A DNA stretch of 64,000 bases from Polytrichum commune (GCA_950295325.1 OX485806.1:10354001-10418000); one strand, 5' to 3'. Numbered from the stretch's first letter, positions 1 through 11,455 are shown. Numbers and translations are program-made. The notes: generated from the letters alone by a model not told the origin.

Positions 1-188
1 AAGAAATCACATACATGCACTTCCGATAACCATAACTAAATCAGAATAGGTCCGATTTTCAACCTGGTTTTTGCATGTGTTTCATCGTAGAATTTTTTAA
101 CGCAACACGAGTTTTGTTGTGTAAATTTAATCGGTGGAAGTTAGAGAACATGGGAAAACGAACCAAACAACACCCACGTACGTACCTC
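1..188 (-). repeat. Outer arm of a long-inverted-repeat element, cut by window edge
   Basis: This stretch matches, in the same orientation, the right arm of the complete element at 15249-16062. Shared phrases include CATAACTAAATCA, a TTGTTGTG core and the terminal CACCCACGTACGTACC. Read in reverse it also matches the left arm at 28072. The outer terminus is near 185. The partner arm would lie to the left of the window. It holds no open frame of interest. Confidence 0.7.
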
Positions 189-1480
189 TAGTACACGCTT
201 GGGAGATGATTAGGAAAACAATGATGAGAGGTGTCAGTGAAAGTTTTGTGGCAGGGGTCTAGCTTAGCTTAACTTAGTGCAGGTCGGGTCCGGTCGTGTG
301 TGTACTTAAATCCTCCTGCCATGCCGGTGCTTTCGAAGGGAATATTAAGCTTATATAGGCTTTACGCAAAGGGAAAGAGAAAGGCTTCCAACTTCTAGCT
401 ACTTCCTTTACACCATAACTTAAAGGGTCCACATGGTTTTAGGATCTCATCAAGTAACTTAGAACTTGAATATCATGTGGCCGGTGGGTGCTTTGTTGTT
501 GCCTAACCATGGGCGACTCCCCCGTACTCAAAATCATCAAGCTAATGACACAAAGTTCCTATCCACAATCTATTCGTGCAATGTGATGTGTACTCCCAAC
601 GCGCTTTGTTGTATTACATCGCGCACCTTCGTCGAAGCAAGCTACGTTACCTATGTGTCAATCTATTGTGCGTGTTTCCCCCCAAAGAAAATGCTTGCCA
701 ATAAGTTCGCGTGTTTTCGGTGGAGGTGGGTCGACGACTTTGGTTGAATCGCACCGTTCGACGTACTATACTATTTGTCGGTGACTTGACTACATGATCA
801 TGGTAATGCGATTACGGTAGATGGTGCTAAAACCATCACTTCAACAATGAGCACGTATACTATTATTATTATGGATTTCTATAGTTAACTCGTTAGCAAT
901 TGAAAGGGGAGTCCAACGCACCAAGGCGTCTCTGATTTGGACTCCGTATGCAAAATTTGTGAGGGCTCAAGAGTCTTGTGGTAGATGACCTGAAGCCAAC
1001 ACGGGAGCATGATTTTAAGGTGGTGGACACTCTCATAATCAGTATGTGCTCACTGTTCAGGAATTTATGGTGTCGGTTTTGGGTGGGGTGATGGTTTTAT
1101 CCAATGTTGGATTGATAACTTTTTTATAAATACCATACGGGTACCAATAATGAGGATTTCACAGTTTGTGATGCCAAATTGGTATGGGTTTTTGAGGATG
1201 TTATTGTTCTCAATGTCCACGGGGGTGCACTCATTATTAGATCCAGGACCACATGCCTGCATGACCCTGAAATTAATACACCTAATATGCAAGATTTTTT
1301 CCCTCTTAAAAATGATATGTGTACAATGAGTAGCTAAGAAATCCCCTCGAATACATACACAAGTGAGAAATATATAAATCATATATACCCCAATCATATG
1401 TATACGCCAAAAACATAATGTGGCCAAAATGCTTCTAATAAGACATATTTATCTATCATTGATGAAATCATTGAACACGC
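189..1480. other. Unassigned stretch; weak TATA-like site near 349
   Basis: No recognisable gene. A TTATATAGG at about 349-357 followed by a CT/CA-rich stretch could be a TATA box, and an open frame with a first ATG at 475 (about 90 codons, no known domain) follows. The frame is short and without recognisable features, so I do not call a gene. The reverse-strand frame at 1065-1427 is hydrophobic and Ile/Cys-rich with no motif, and is probably fortuitous. Confidence 0.3.
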
Positions 1481-1487
1481 GTTCATC

Positions 1488-1543
1488 CATTGGCTGTAAT
1501 TCATATGAATTTGTTTCGATAATATAAATCATTACAGCCAATG
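1488..1543. repeat. Short inverted repeat (13-bp perfect arms)
   Basis: CATTGGCTGTAAT at 1488-1500 is exactly complemented by ATTACAGCCAATG at 1531-1543, with a 30-nt AT-rich spacer. It may be the centre or end of a decayed foldback element. No target duplication was recognised. Confidence 0.6.
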
Positions 1544-2522
1544 CAATGTCGGTTGCTAACTCTACCATCAAACGGTTTGTCAAATCCGAGGTTCACATTG
1601 ACACATTTTTATTTTGATACGAACATAACCTTATTTCCATATTGGAAGGCCAATTCTAGAGGTCAGTTAGTTGTCAATACTCAAACCACATGATGGCAAT
1701 CTTGTTGCTCATCCTACATGCCCTTCCCACATACCAAGTCTTGGTGGCCAATGTTTCAGCTGACTTGTTCTTTTAATCCATTATTTCACTTCTTCAACTA
1801 ATACTTGGGAGACAAATGATGCCACATAATCACATTTCAATTTCAATGAGTAATCATTATCCCTAGCTCTAGATAATCAAGCTTTAGGTTTCACATGTAA
1901 CATACCATGCTTGATTGTAGTGAACCTATCCTTGGACAATGTGGGATTACCATCCAAACTCACATATTGGATGAAATATTCATTTGGACCTCTTGTAGAT
2001 TACCCACTTCATTATAATTGATTATGGGCCTAAAGGTAGAAATACAACTAGGAGTATATGAATATTACACCTAGTATATTTACAAAGCTAGAATAATTAA
2101 TTCCTAGACCTTATGTATATTTTGTAACCCCTAGGCACAATTAATACCCTTCTTGTGCATCCATGTGGGTCCATACTTTTAACAATTAGTGCACTCCCCC
2201 CCCCCTCCCCCTAAGTCAATACCATTCATGTTTATACACCATGCAAGAGCCTTCATACCCAGGTAAATTAGCCACAATAACAACATGGTCTAGAATGGTA
2301 TTGGCTTAGATGATTACTCATGTATACAAAGATATTTCACCTTGAGATACCCACTGTATTAAAATTTTGATACTCTTGGGTAGGTTCTTTGTTACCATCA
2401 TGAATGTTGATCATTGATACAATGCATTCAGCTATATACCGATCCAACATTGGTTCTATCACCATCTACCTTAATGAAATAGAGTGTATACGATGTAGAT
2501 AGTTGTGAGAGTTGTATCTATC

Positions 2523-2640
2523 TATGTATTATGTGAAATTATCTTCAATGCAATGCATGTGCAAAATTACACTTTATATACAAATTAGTGCAACATTAAA
2601 ATTGATGTGGCATGTAAAGTAGAGTGGCCTCCATGACCCC
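2523..2640 (+). repeat. Direct repeat, copy 1 of 2
   Basis: About 120 bp resembling 3531-3663. Both carry TTATGTGAA near the start and ACATTAAAATTGAT, GGCATGTRAAGTAGAGTG and CCTCCATGAC near the end. The copies are diverged and about 1 kb apart, and a long C run lies near each (2196-2205, 3404-3420), so the repeat unit may be longer than the part I can align. Confidence 0.6.
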
Positions 2641-3530
2641 GGGGGAGGGGGGTCACTCGTAGTAAATATTTGGAGACACCTGCGACAAACACTTGTTTTC
2701 AATGGGGGTATTATCTTTGGGGATTAGAATATTAGGAGTCCTTAAAGTAGGAAAAATAAAAATAAAAATAAAAAATCTACCAAGCTTATAATTTTGATAC
2801 CCTATTGGTAATTATAAATCTAGAATGCATTCAAAATTAAATACCCTATTTTTCTTACAAATTTTTGATAGCCTTTAATTTTTAGCTAACAGGAGGGGAG
2901 GGTGCATTATGAATTGGCATTTTAACAACATAATTGCATTGTTGTGGTATGGCAAGAAGAAAACACAATAGAAATTATTTACACCAACAAGATTGGAATG
3001 GAAAATGCAAGTAGAGTGCAACCTTAAAATTTAGTGTGTTAGGAAACAAATTGTTCCAACCTTTGCAAGATAGCAAGAATACGTACAACATTTGCAAAAG
3101 AATTTCAAACATCAAATATTGTCTCAAATATACCCCTTCGTGTCAACGTATAAACATAATGGAGTTCAACGTATCCTTAATGAAGAGAAACCTCCATGAA
3201 TTAAAAATGGGCCCTTCATCTTCTTTGATGAAGCATAATGTGGTCCCTTACACATGTTATATTGCATGGTATTTTTTTATAATTGGTTCCAACATTAATT
3301 CGCCCCCTATATTTTATATAGAAATCTTCAAATTTTTACCTCAAATGAATATTAAATACCCTAAATTTTATCGCAAGTCGTTTCTAAAATACTGCTAGTG
3401 TTGCCCCCCCCCCCCCCCCCTCCGCGGGTCCATGACTTGTCATGTAGTAACAATTTTTGGTTGGTTCAATGGTAATTTCATACTACTGTTGAAATGCAAC
3501 ATTGTTAAAAGTTTTCATAAGTTTTCATCT

Positions 3531-3663
3531 TATATTATGTGAAGTTAACTTCAAAGCAAATTAAACTATGTAAGACCTCACTTAGAATGCGAGTACACTT
3601 TCTATATGAAATAGTATGACATTAAAATTGATATGGCATGTGAAGTAGAGTGACCTCCATGAC
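3531..3663 (+). repeat. Direct repeat, copy 2 of 2
   Basis: Partner of 2523-2640 in the same orientation. No coding content is seen between the copies. The open frame at 3036-3398 is AT-rich, has no motif and ends just before the C17 run. Confidence 0.6.
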
Positions 3664-3912
3664 TTTTACTTCTCTAGCAATGAATGCCCCGTGCTAGTGG
3701 CAACCAAAGAAGATAGTGGTCAATACTACAACATCATTCATGAACTACATACTCAACAAGAGGAGATTGGATGACTAGTTGCAAAAGCAGGAAGACATCC
3801 ATCTACTAAAGTCATTTATGGGAGAAATTGGTCTGCTCATGGACATAAATAAAAAGTTATGGACGATGTGTTCTATACATGGATAGAAAAAAAAATTGGT
3901 AGATTTCATGTA

Positions 3913-4192
3913 GGACTTCGCACACAAACCAAGGGCCGACATGGTTTGCAGGAATGTACGCCATGCCCACCTCTTGGAAATACGCATATTCCAGCAAGCC
4001 GTGAAACATTATTTATATTATGCCATGTAAGAATCCATGTAGACTTTTCATCATCCACAATACATTCTTTGGGTCCTTCGACCTTCACCTCTGTAGTGTG
4101 AAGTGAATTTGGACGGTCTCGGCTTGTTCGACCAATGAGAGATCTTAGAATGCAACGGTCACGGGCCTTCGATCTCGTGTGCGAAGTGGCCC
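3913..4192 (-). mobile_element. Small non-autonomous DNA element, CACTTCGCACAC ends
   Basis: The right end, read outward-in on the reverse strand, is GGCCACTTCGCACACGAG followed by AAGGCCCGTGACC. The left end is GGACTTCGCACACAAACC followed by AAGGGCCGACATGG. The two form an imperfect terminal inverted repeat of about 32-35 bp. The interior matches 15130-15247 (GTGAAACATTA, ATGCCATGTA) and 41121-41360. No transposase is present. The superfamily is undecided because I could not fix the target duplication. Confidence 0.6.
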
Positions 4193-5018
4193 TAAGATGA
4201 GCAACCAATTATGTGAGTCGATGATGAATAGTGTGGGTGGTCACACTAATTGAGGTGTTGTTCGGGACCAATAACGGCACCAAGGAAGGAATGATGGAAT
4301 TATATAAGTTCATCGTTAGTGACGTTGTTGGTAGCGATGCGACGGCTTTTGCACGTGTGTGTGTGTGTCTCTTTATCGGGAAAGGGGTCCCCTTCGCATG
4401 CTTGTGGAAGTGGGGTTTAAGGAAGTACTTGGAACGATTTGGGGCATGGCCGGCTTGTTGTTTGATTCTAAAACTCTTGTACATCAGGTGGGATTATTTT
4501 GGCTTTAGGCTCCGTTTCTGGCAACAAGCTAAGAATTGGGTATGTACTACAGTTTACTTCTAATCCACTACTCATCGGCAATGTAAGGTCCAACATTGAA
4601 TCTTGAACCAACACTATGTACCACAATCATACATTTGAGGGTTGTCAATGTTTGTCAATTGGGTACATATTACATAGTGTTGATTTTAAGTTATATGTTG
4701 GATCTGGGTGTGTCCATGTAGGCATGATCGTCCTTTGATGCAATAATGTCTAATGAGAGATGGCAGAAACACACCTAACTCCTAAGAGTCTAAGAGATCA
4801 AATCACAATTTCTAAACTTTGTTTTTGTGTGTTTGATTTTTTATACTGAATTTTTTTCTTCCCGTAACATGTATAAGCTTTATAAGAATGTTTTTGTTAC
4901 GTCATGCTTATAACCACTCAACAAACTCACAAATGTAATCATCCTAAATGAACTTGGTGTTTTTAAATGTTGTACATGAGGAATTAGTAAATGTATAGGG
5001 GAGATTTTTGGGCACAAT
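4193..5018. other. Unassigned stretch
   Basis: No gene or repeat that I can support. An open frame at 4231-4563 contains GTGTGTGTGT and no known domain. Around 4560-4720 the phrases about an ATTGGGTACATATTAC block are locally palindromic, which suggests further decayed transposon sequence. Confidence 0.4.
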
Positions 5019-5019
5019 T

Positions 5020-5215
5020 GGTCAAGATCCTAGTGCTTCCAAGATCAACCGGTTACATGTCGACATCTTTTTGGCTTTTCCTTGTTAAACTGAGGAGTAT
5101 TATGTAAATTCCTCTAAATGGATCAGTAACTTTCCTAAAGTCTTGAATTTGAACTGGTTGTTTGTCAAACTCAACTGGCTCATATGTACCTAGCAATTGG
5201 TCCTCCCCTTTCATT
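5020..5215 (-). repeat. ACCGGTT-rich dispersed repeat, reverse copy
   Basis: On the reverse strand this reads in the same order as 18030-18255, 18285-18490 and 33235-33460: CAGTTGAGTTTGA, CAAGACTT, TTTAGAGGAATTTA, CATGTAACCGGTTG and CACTAGGATCTTGACC. It lacks coding potential. Family identity is unknown. Confidence 0.7.
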
Positions 5216-5792
5216 AAAATTGGTCATTTGAAGTCGCAAGATTCTTAAGATGTTAATTTTCTTTTCTTTTCTTTCTTTCTTTTCCCAACATCAACCATGT
5301 GAGAACCATGATATGCAACCTACAATATATAGCCAATCAAGCCAAAGTCCAAGTGAATTATAATGGGCAAGTAAAGCCATGTCAAGCTCAATAGGAGTCC
5401 AAGAGTCTTCTACCTTGCCAAGATTTTCCATGGAGTCCTATCTTTGAAGGTTTGGATTAACGCAATCACGCCCTGTTGGCAAAACAATGAGCAAGTTATC
5501 TCTTAATAATTTCACAAACTCCCCAAGCCTATAGGATTTAACTGCTCACATTAAAATGCAAAGTTCATTCGGATTCACTACAAGACACTATGCGTATTTC
5601 ATCGAGGAAATAAGGTGAACACATGAGCCCTTCTAGACACAACCGTATAGGAATGTGAACTAGTTTGACCGAATTTACGTCAATCTTTTGTGGACATCAT
5701 GGCAAGAGAGAGATGAATGTAGTTTTAGTTGTTTCACGTGTCATAACAATCACACAAGTTGTGGTATTTAGTGACAACAGCCTAATAATGTC

Positions 5793-6050
5793 ACTTACCC
5801 TATTATGAGGCCTACATTGTAGGTTACACTAAAGATCAACAACTTGATCATTAGTGTAACCACATGATACTTGACATTAGTGTGCATACTAATGACTTTG
5901 GCGTTAGTGTGCTCGGTACTATCACAAGGTCTATGCCTAGGTCACACAGTGGTCTGCATTGGTTGATCATAAGTGTAAACATGTGACATTTGAAATCATT
6001 TGGTTTAATAGTATCTTCCTCTTGCATACTAAAATGAAAACCATCATTTG
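5793..6050 (+). repeat. Dispersed repeat with GGTTACACTAA hairpin
   Basis: At 5822-5861, GGTTACACTAA and TTAGTGTAACC flank GATCAACAACTTGATC, giving a near-perfect hairpin of about 18 bp. The block from there to ATCTTCCTCTTGCATACTA resembles 21185-21310, which is shorter and more decayed. Several TTAGTGT phrases suggest kinship with the TA-flanked MITEs elsewhere in the window. Confidence 0.6.
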
Positions 6051-6412
6051 AAGCACTTCAATGTGCTACGCTAAATGTCATATTGTAAAGAAACATACAC
6101 ATTAAGAAGTTGTATGTATTGACAAAGAGTGACATGCTAACAATTAGCGGATGAACATTTCTAAGCCTGAATGCAACTAGTTTAGACCCTTTGCAAATAA
6201 TGTACGTGACATAAAGTACCGCAACAATGTAATGAATATGACATCATGGTGATTTATTTGTATGCTTTGGTAGTGAAAGAAAAATGGTCTCATAGGAATT
6301 TGTCTAGCTATTACATGCTTACCTCGTCACCATGGGCACTTACTACCCCCCATTGACATAGGCCCAAAATTTCAACTACAACATCCTCACTTTGTCACAT
6401 TATGAATTTGAA

Positions 6413-6575
6413 GGTCTGAGATGACCCAAAACTACCATATGATTGTGGAGAGGTACCCAAAACCAAATGGAGTGGTTGGCTGTTCAATTCCTGGCCATGA
6501 AATCTGCTCTCTACTTGATGGAAAAAACTAGCGAGGTGACCATGCTCCTTTTGATATTCGATAAAAAACACATCG
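6413..6575 (+). mobile_element. SINE-A copy 1 (tRNA-related retroposon)
   Basis: The body runs from GGTCTGAGATGACC through TACCCAAA, GTTCAATTCCTGGCC (a decayed B-box region) and GAAATCTGCTCTCTACTTG. It is collinear with the copy at 58604-58807. It is bounded by a perfect 10-bp target duplication, TGAATTTGAA, at 6403-6412 and 6576-6585. The 3' end is A-rich (ATAAAAAACAC). It depends on a LINE for movement and encodes nothing. Confidence 0.85.
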
Positions 6576-7048
6576 TGAATTTGAACTCCAGATCTCCCAA
6601 GTGCAACCACCTTATCTCCATAAATCCCAAACCAACCTCACAATCATAGACAATTATGAATGTATGAACTTCTTTCAACTCTAATCATATTCTAGGCATA
6701 CCATATTATTATATTCTAGTATAAAGTAGTCTAATATTATTGAACTAGAATATTAAAATCCAAGAACATATTGTTTCAAATTAACACGGTGAGCCCTTAC
6801 CATGATCTTGCAAATGGGTTTTTCCCACCTCTCTCCTCATATTTGGAGCCAACGTTGTCAAAGACAATCAGAATAATCAAGCTCAAATGAGATGGCAAAA
6901 ATTGTCCATATAGTAGTTCATGGACCGATCAACCCGTCATTTAAAGAAATGCAACTCATTTTTCTAAATATACTCTCACACTCTGCATAACCCTATATGG
7001 ACTGCTTTTGGACAATTTGTTCAGTAATGACTTGCTAAAACATCCACC

Positions 7049-7105
7049 TTTTCTTTCTTTCTTTCTTTTGGCACAAATTGAAAATTCAATTGCAAGAGAG
7101 TAACC
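7049..7105 (-). mobile_element. SINE-B copy, strongly 5'-truncated
   Basis: On the reverse strand the 3' part reads TTGCAATTGAATTTTC, AATTTGTGCCAAAA, then a (GAAA)n tail. It matches the 3' end of the element at 22483-22625. It is flanked by an 11-bp direct duplication, AAACATCCACC, at 7038-7048 and 7106-7116. Only about 57 bp remain, as expected from incomplete reverse transcription. Confidence 0.75.
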
Positions 7106-7129
7106 AAACATCCACCCTCTCTTGTAGTG

Positions 7130-8270
7130 ATTCCCTAAGACTTTTCTCTAGGTGTTGATGTTTACATACATGAGATAGAGCATGTCAGAATCATCACCCT
7201 AAATCTTGCACTTTAAGTACATGTTAATTTTGAGGACGTCCAACACCTCAATGTCATGCTCTTGTGTTGGTTTTTGAAACGAATCGAACTAATCCATAAA
7301 ACCAAAAGTGGTCCCAAGGACTCCGGTTCTTGTGAGAAGGAACTATTGGGAAGGGTTGAAAGGTGGGGATATCGTTCATTATAGGTGTGAGAGAGAAGGC
7401 CCCCTTATATCTTGTGTTGGTTACGAGTCATGACTCATCTACAAGTAAAACCCTTGAATGCTAATGACTTTTGCATACAAAATCTCAAATAACGCACACT
7501 TTGGTGCATTAGAATCCCCATCCAATTGCTAATGATGAACTTCTAGCATTTCATCACTCTAAAAATAGTATATGCACACACACACACTCAATGCTTGATG
7601 ATATGGATTTAGCGCCATCTACCTTGGGGATTCGAGATCCCTAACTTGTTATCTACCCGGCCTCGGGGTATTGGTGCCAAAATGAAATGTCCCTCCACTT
7701 TGTGACTTATTTTGATAGTCGATTTTTTCGGGTACTAAGCATGGAGCCAAATGAGATATTAGAAGTATATTCGGAGTTATGGATGGTTCACAAACAAGCT
7801 TCCATTAAATGAATAAGAGATGGCATGCTTATATGCAACAATTCGTGGCCGTCATCTCTACATGTCACTCGGTTATATTCGAGCCTAAGTTTCCACACGA
7901 AGAATAGGAAAATGTTCACCTAGCTAGTATCGCCCGGCTTTCTCGTTATGCATGTTAATTCGCCCACGGAAAACACCAACATAAAGTAGTAGTAGTACCT
8001 CGAGAAACACGCCGTTTTTCCCTCGACCTAGTAGGTACTTGGGGACCAAAGCTTGCGGACTCAGTGATTAAATGTGGCATGTACAACCACAAGGCTCGCC
8101 ACACAACCACGATCACCCCACTCCTCCAACTTTCCCTCTTTAATTAATAAAGAACGACCCTTCAAATGATCATGAGGAATTCAAATTGATTCGCACGAGA
8201 TGAGGTGGGCGACAAACGAGAGGGCGACACGTGGCGTGAGATTCGTTTGCACAAGGAAGGGGCTCGTTAG
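7130..8270. other. Unassigned stretch
   Basis: No gene recognised. A short (CA)n run lies near 7574-7587. Nothing else repetitive could be matched with confidence. Confidence 0.4.
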
Positions 8271-8275
8271 GATTG

Positions 8276-8740
8276 GAGAGAGAGAGAGAGAGAGAGAGAG
8301 ATTAAAGTGTTTTTAATATTTCGGCGGCTTGTCTTAGCTATTATGGAATTAAAATTGAATCACGTAGAGATAAGGTTGACGGCGAACGAGGGGGCGACAC
8401 ATGGCGTGAGAGATTCGTTTGCACAAGGAAAGGGCTCGCTAGGATTGGAGAGAGAGGAGAGCGTGGTTTTAAAGGGTTTTATATTTTGGCGGCTCGTCTT
8501 AGCTCTCATGGCTTGTGGAGACAGTTACGCACACAGGGGAGGAGCGGTTTTGGAGCCAATGAGGGCCCTCCCCCCCCCCCCCCCACTCGGTTGCTTTGGG
8601 TACACAAGAGAGGAAGAGAGAGAGAGAGAGAGAGAGAGGGTCCCTTTACCCAACAAAAAAAGAAGGAAAAAGAAGGAAAAAGAAAGGAAAAAAAGACGAA
8701 AAAAGAAAAAAGAAAAAAGAAAAAAGAACCAAGAGTGAGT
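8276..8740. repeat. Low-complexity cluster: (GA)n, C15, (GA)n, A/G-rich tract
   Basis: Contains (GA)n at about 8277-8301 and 8612-8638, a C run at 8570-8584, and an A/G-rich tract at 8650-8730. A sub-repeat (ATTGAATCACG... to AGGATTGGAGAGAGA) occurs at 8190-8290 and again at 8345-8460, so the block was partly duplicated in tandem. The open frames here are by-products of the low-complexity sequence (Lys/Arg/Glu or Ser/Leu/Phe runs) and are not genes. Confidence 0.8.
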
Positions 8741-8929
8741 GGGCCTACGAGATCCAAGTTCAACAACCCCGGCCATGGTGAATTCCTTTACAATCCACCT
8801 AAGTACATGCCCTAGTTGTGTCCCCGAGCCCCTTTAAATTTGGCTTACTCGACCCCCCCCCCCCCCCCCTCGGCCCTTGGTGTTCATTCTACTCTAACCC
8901 CTCCACCCTCCTTGTGCACTTGTGGTTTT

Positions 8930-10450
8930 TATAGCCACCTCCACTGTTGTGGCTAAATAATGTACCATGAACGCCACCGGATGTGACAAATGAGTTGGGG
9001 AAAAAGCCTTTAGCAAAGGAGGTGGAGATCGTCATAGTTTTACACCGTGCATTTCATATAAAAAAATGATCGATTGAATGCCTTTAAATTTTGTTTTTTC
9101 TAAAATCTTTTTAAAGAAAAGTGATTCATAGACAATTTGACCTCACCCGACCCGACCCGACCCAACCCGACCCTCCCATGCAATGTGTTTTTGTAGTCAT
9201 CTCTATTGTTGTGGCTAAACAATGTGCCAAGTTAGAGCGGTGCCGGATGTGACATATGGGAAGGAGCCTTTAACAAAGGAGGGGTGGAGATGGTGGTTTT
9301 ACCATCGTGGTATTGTCGAGGGTGCGTTATTTCATCATCACTAAGGGTAGGATGTGGGATATGAGAAGGTCTTGGCCAATGTAAGATTGACATGTGGCAA
9401 ACTCGAGGGAAAGATAGTTCAATTTTTTTTTGTCATAATAGAGAGCTCTCTCTATGGTGTTCATGGTTGAGATTCATCAATTGAACGCCTTTAGATAAGA
9501 GCTAAGAGCACTTGACCCACGCTCCCGTGCACGGGTTTCTTCTAATGGTCGTGGCTTAAAAGCATGTGGCTTGAATGGCACCGGGTGTGACAAATGAGGA
9601 AAGAGCCCGTAACAAAGGAGAGGTGGAGATAATGGTTTTATTGTGATTTGAACATTGTGCCATCCATAGTTCGAATTCATGGATCGAATGCCTTAGAATA
9701 AGAACTTGAGCACTTGATTGACAACCCGACTCGACCCAACCCAACCCGAGCCTCCCTTCAAATGGTTCTTGTAGCCATCCTCTATTGTTTTGGCTTACAA
9801 TCATATGGCTTGAAAGGCACCCAATGTGACAAATAAGATAAAATCCTTTAGCAAATGTAGTTGAGATAATGATCTCACCACCGTGCAAACCTAGCTACCT
9901 TAAAAAGAAAACATTGAGCACCTAGAATGTTCACAACACCTACCAAGAGTGAAGGTAAATCAAGGGAGGGGAGGATGAAAGGGTTGATTACTATTGTAGA
10001 GTCCAAGGAATATCACTTTTAGCCAAACCAACTCCTAAATCAGAGTCAAAGACCTTGACTTAGTCTAGTGACCTTAAAAGTGGGATGAATAAACAACCAA
10101 CTTATAGGGGGTCAACTGTTACTATTACCCTTGGGTAGGTGTTAAGAAACCAATCCGCTCCCTTCACCTCCCATGATATGTTTTCTTCACCTCCCACGTC
10201 TTATTGTTGTAGCTGAACAGTGTAGCTCGAACGGCACCGGATGTGACATAGGAGAAAGAAACAAGAAGAAAGAAACAAAAAGAGCCTTTGACAAAGGAGG
10301 TGAAGAGTTTACCAACATCGTGTCCGTAGTTGTTCATCATGCGGGATTGTTCATACGATTGTTGTAGCTAAATAATGTAGCTTAATGAAGGGCGCCGGAT
10401 GTGACAAATCGGGAAAAGCCTTCAACCAAGGAGGCGAAAGGTTTAACTTA
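8930..10450 (+). repeat. Degenerate tandem array, about six units
   Basis: A recurring block of TATTGTTGTGGCTAAA, then about 30 bp later GGCACCGGATGTGACAAA, then GCCTTTAACAAAGGAGGTGG, then TGGTTTTACCA. The GATGTGAC-type motif recurs near 8979, 9244, 9584, 9818, 10239 and 10397, so spacing is irregular (about 160-420 bp). A (CCCGA)n pentamer tract lies at about 9146-9175, with a second CCCGA-rich patch near 9725. No frame is kept between units, so the array is non-coding. Confidence 0.8.
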
Positions 10451-10857
10451 CCACCAATGGTACTCCATAACTTACTCCTCAGTATTGTTCAACGATTGAC
10501 TCAAGTCACTCATGAGCCTTTGTATACCGAAAAATTTTAAGCACTTCAAAACAGACTATGTTGATTTCCCATGACTTCGAAGGTGGTTTTGTCTCCATAA
10601 CTAGGGTAGTTTGTAAATTTGGCCCACTGCACAAATACCCACCTGCAGCTTTCTTTTCCTTTTCTAGTACTAACTTTAACTTTAGGCCGGCATTTGGCGA
10701 CAATATCGGCTCTAGTGGCCAAAGGAATTTCGGGTTCTGCCAAGTTTGGAGGTACTTTGGCCGGCAAGGCACATGGAGTGCAAGTGATTCTCCAAGACAA
10801 AGAATATGCAACCCGGAGGTTGCCTTTTTTTTTGGTTGATTAGACACCGGGAGTATG

Positions 10858-11455
10858 TTTAAAGATCCCGAATTAGTCTAGTTCAAGTCATTAGAGATGG
10901 ATCAACCACAAACCTATTGGGAGTAAAGTCTTACTGTTGGATGGACTGAGAGGTACGTTCGTGTGCGAGAGGGAGCTACCACGTACGAGCGTACACAGAC
11001 TTCTCATTCATCCAACGTAAGAACCCTAAAATATGAAGTTACTTCTCAAGAGTTCATCTGACATCTGAGTGTGTTCTACAGAGCTTGAATTAGCCTAGTC
11101 CAAGCCATTAGAGATGACACGGCCACAAAGTGGTGTTGGCGGTCAAGTTTTGATGTTGGAAGGATGAGAAGCGCACCCCTCTACGAGAGGGGAACATTGC
11201 GTACAAGCGTCTGTCTCATTCATTCAACATAAAAGCCCTGAAATAGTATGTAACTCGGAGGTTACTTTGAACAATTGTTCTGACACTGAGATGAGTTTTT
11301 GTGAGACCCTAGATTAGTTTTAGACCAAGTCATTAAAAGACGAATCAACCACAAACCTATGGGGTGTGAAGTTTTTATGTTGGATGGATGAGAGGTACGC
11401 TTGTATGCAATAATTCTCTGTGTGTGTGTGTGTCTCTCTCTCTCTCTCTCTAGGC
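10858..11455 (+). repeat. Tandem array of about 220-bp units, each with an inner hairpin
   Basis: Three units begin near 10870, 11090 and 11310 with (GAATTAGTCTAG)-like and CATTAGAGATG phrases. Hairpin 1 spans 10936-11016 (GTTGGATGG... to ...TTCATCCAAC). Hairpin 2 spans 11155-11228 and holds a perfect inner stem, CCCCTCT-ACG-AGAGGGG (11176-11192). The third left arm starts at 11379, but its right arm is replaced by (GT)n(CT)n at about 11421-11453. Related single copies occur near 28510-28610 and 46960-47205. Confidence 0.8.

Larger units (their letters stand above)
5576..7129. mobile_element. Candidate non-autonomous CACTA (En/Spm-like) element
   Basis: The left edge reads CACTACAAGACAC and the right edge, on the other strand, CACTACAAGAGAG. 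That gives a terminal inverted repeat of 10 identical bases beginning with CACTA. Both edges are flanked by ATT (5573-5575, 7130-7132), the 3-bp duplication expected of CACTA elements. The interior (1.55 kb) has no transposase and holds a palindromic repeat (5793-6050) and two retroposons (6413-6575, 7049-7105). The short terminal repeat leaves room for coincidence. Confidence 0.45.

Noticed and set aside
466-747. Small gene behind the TATA-like site at 349
   Set aside because: The frame is about 90 codons, Cys-rich by composition, with no domain; the TATA word alone is weak evidence.
1065-1427. Reverse 120-codon hydrophobic frame
   Set aside because: No start context, motif or supporting signals; AT-rich frames of this size are expected.
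8307-8815. Open frames with long Lys/Arg/Glu or Ser/Leu/Phe runs
   Set aside because: They translate microsatellite and purine-rich tracts; all six frames are affected.
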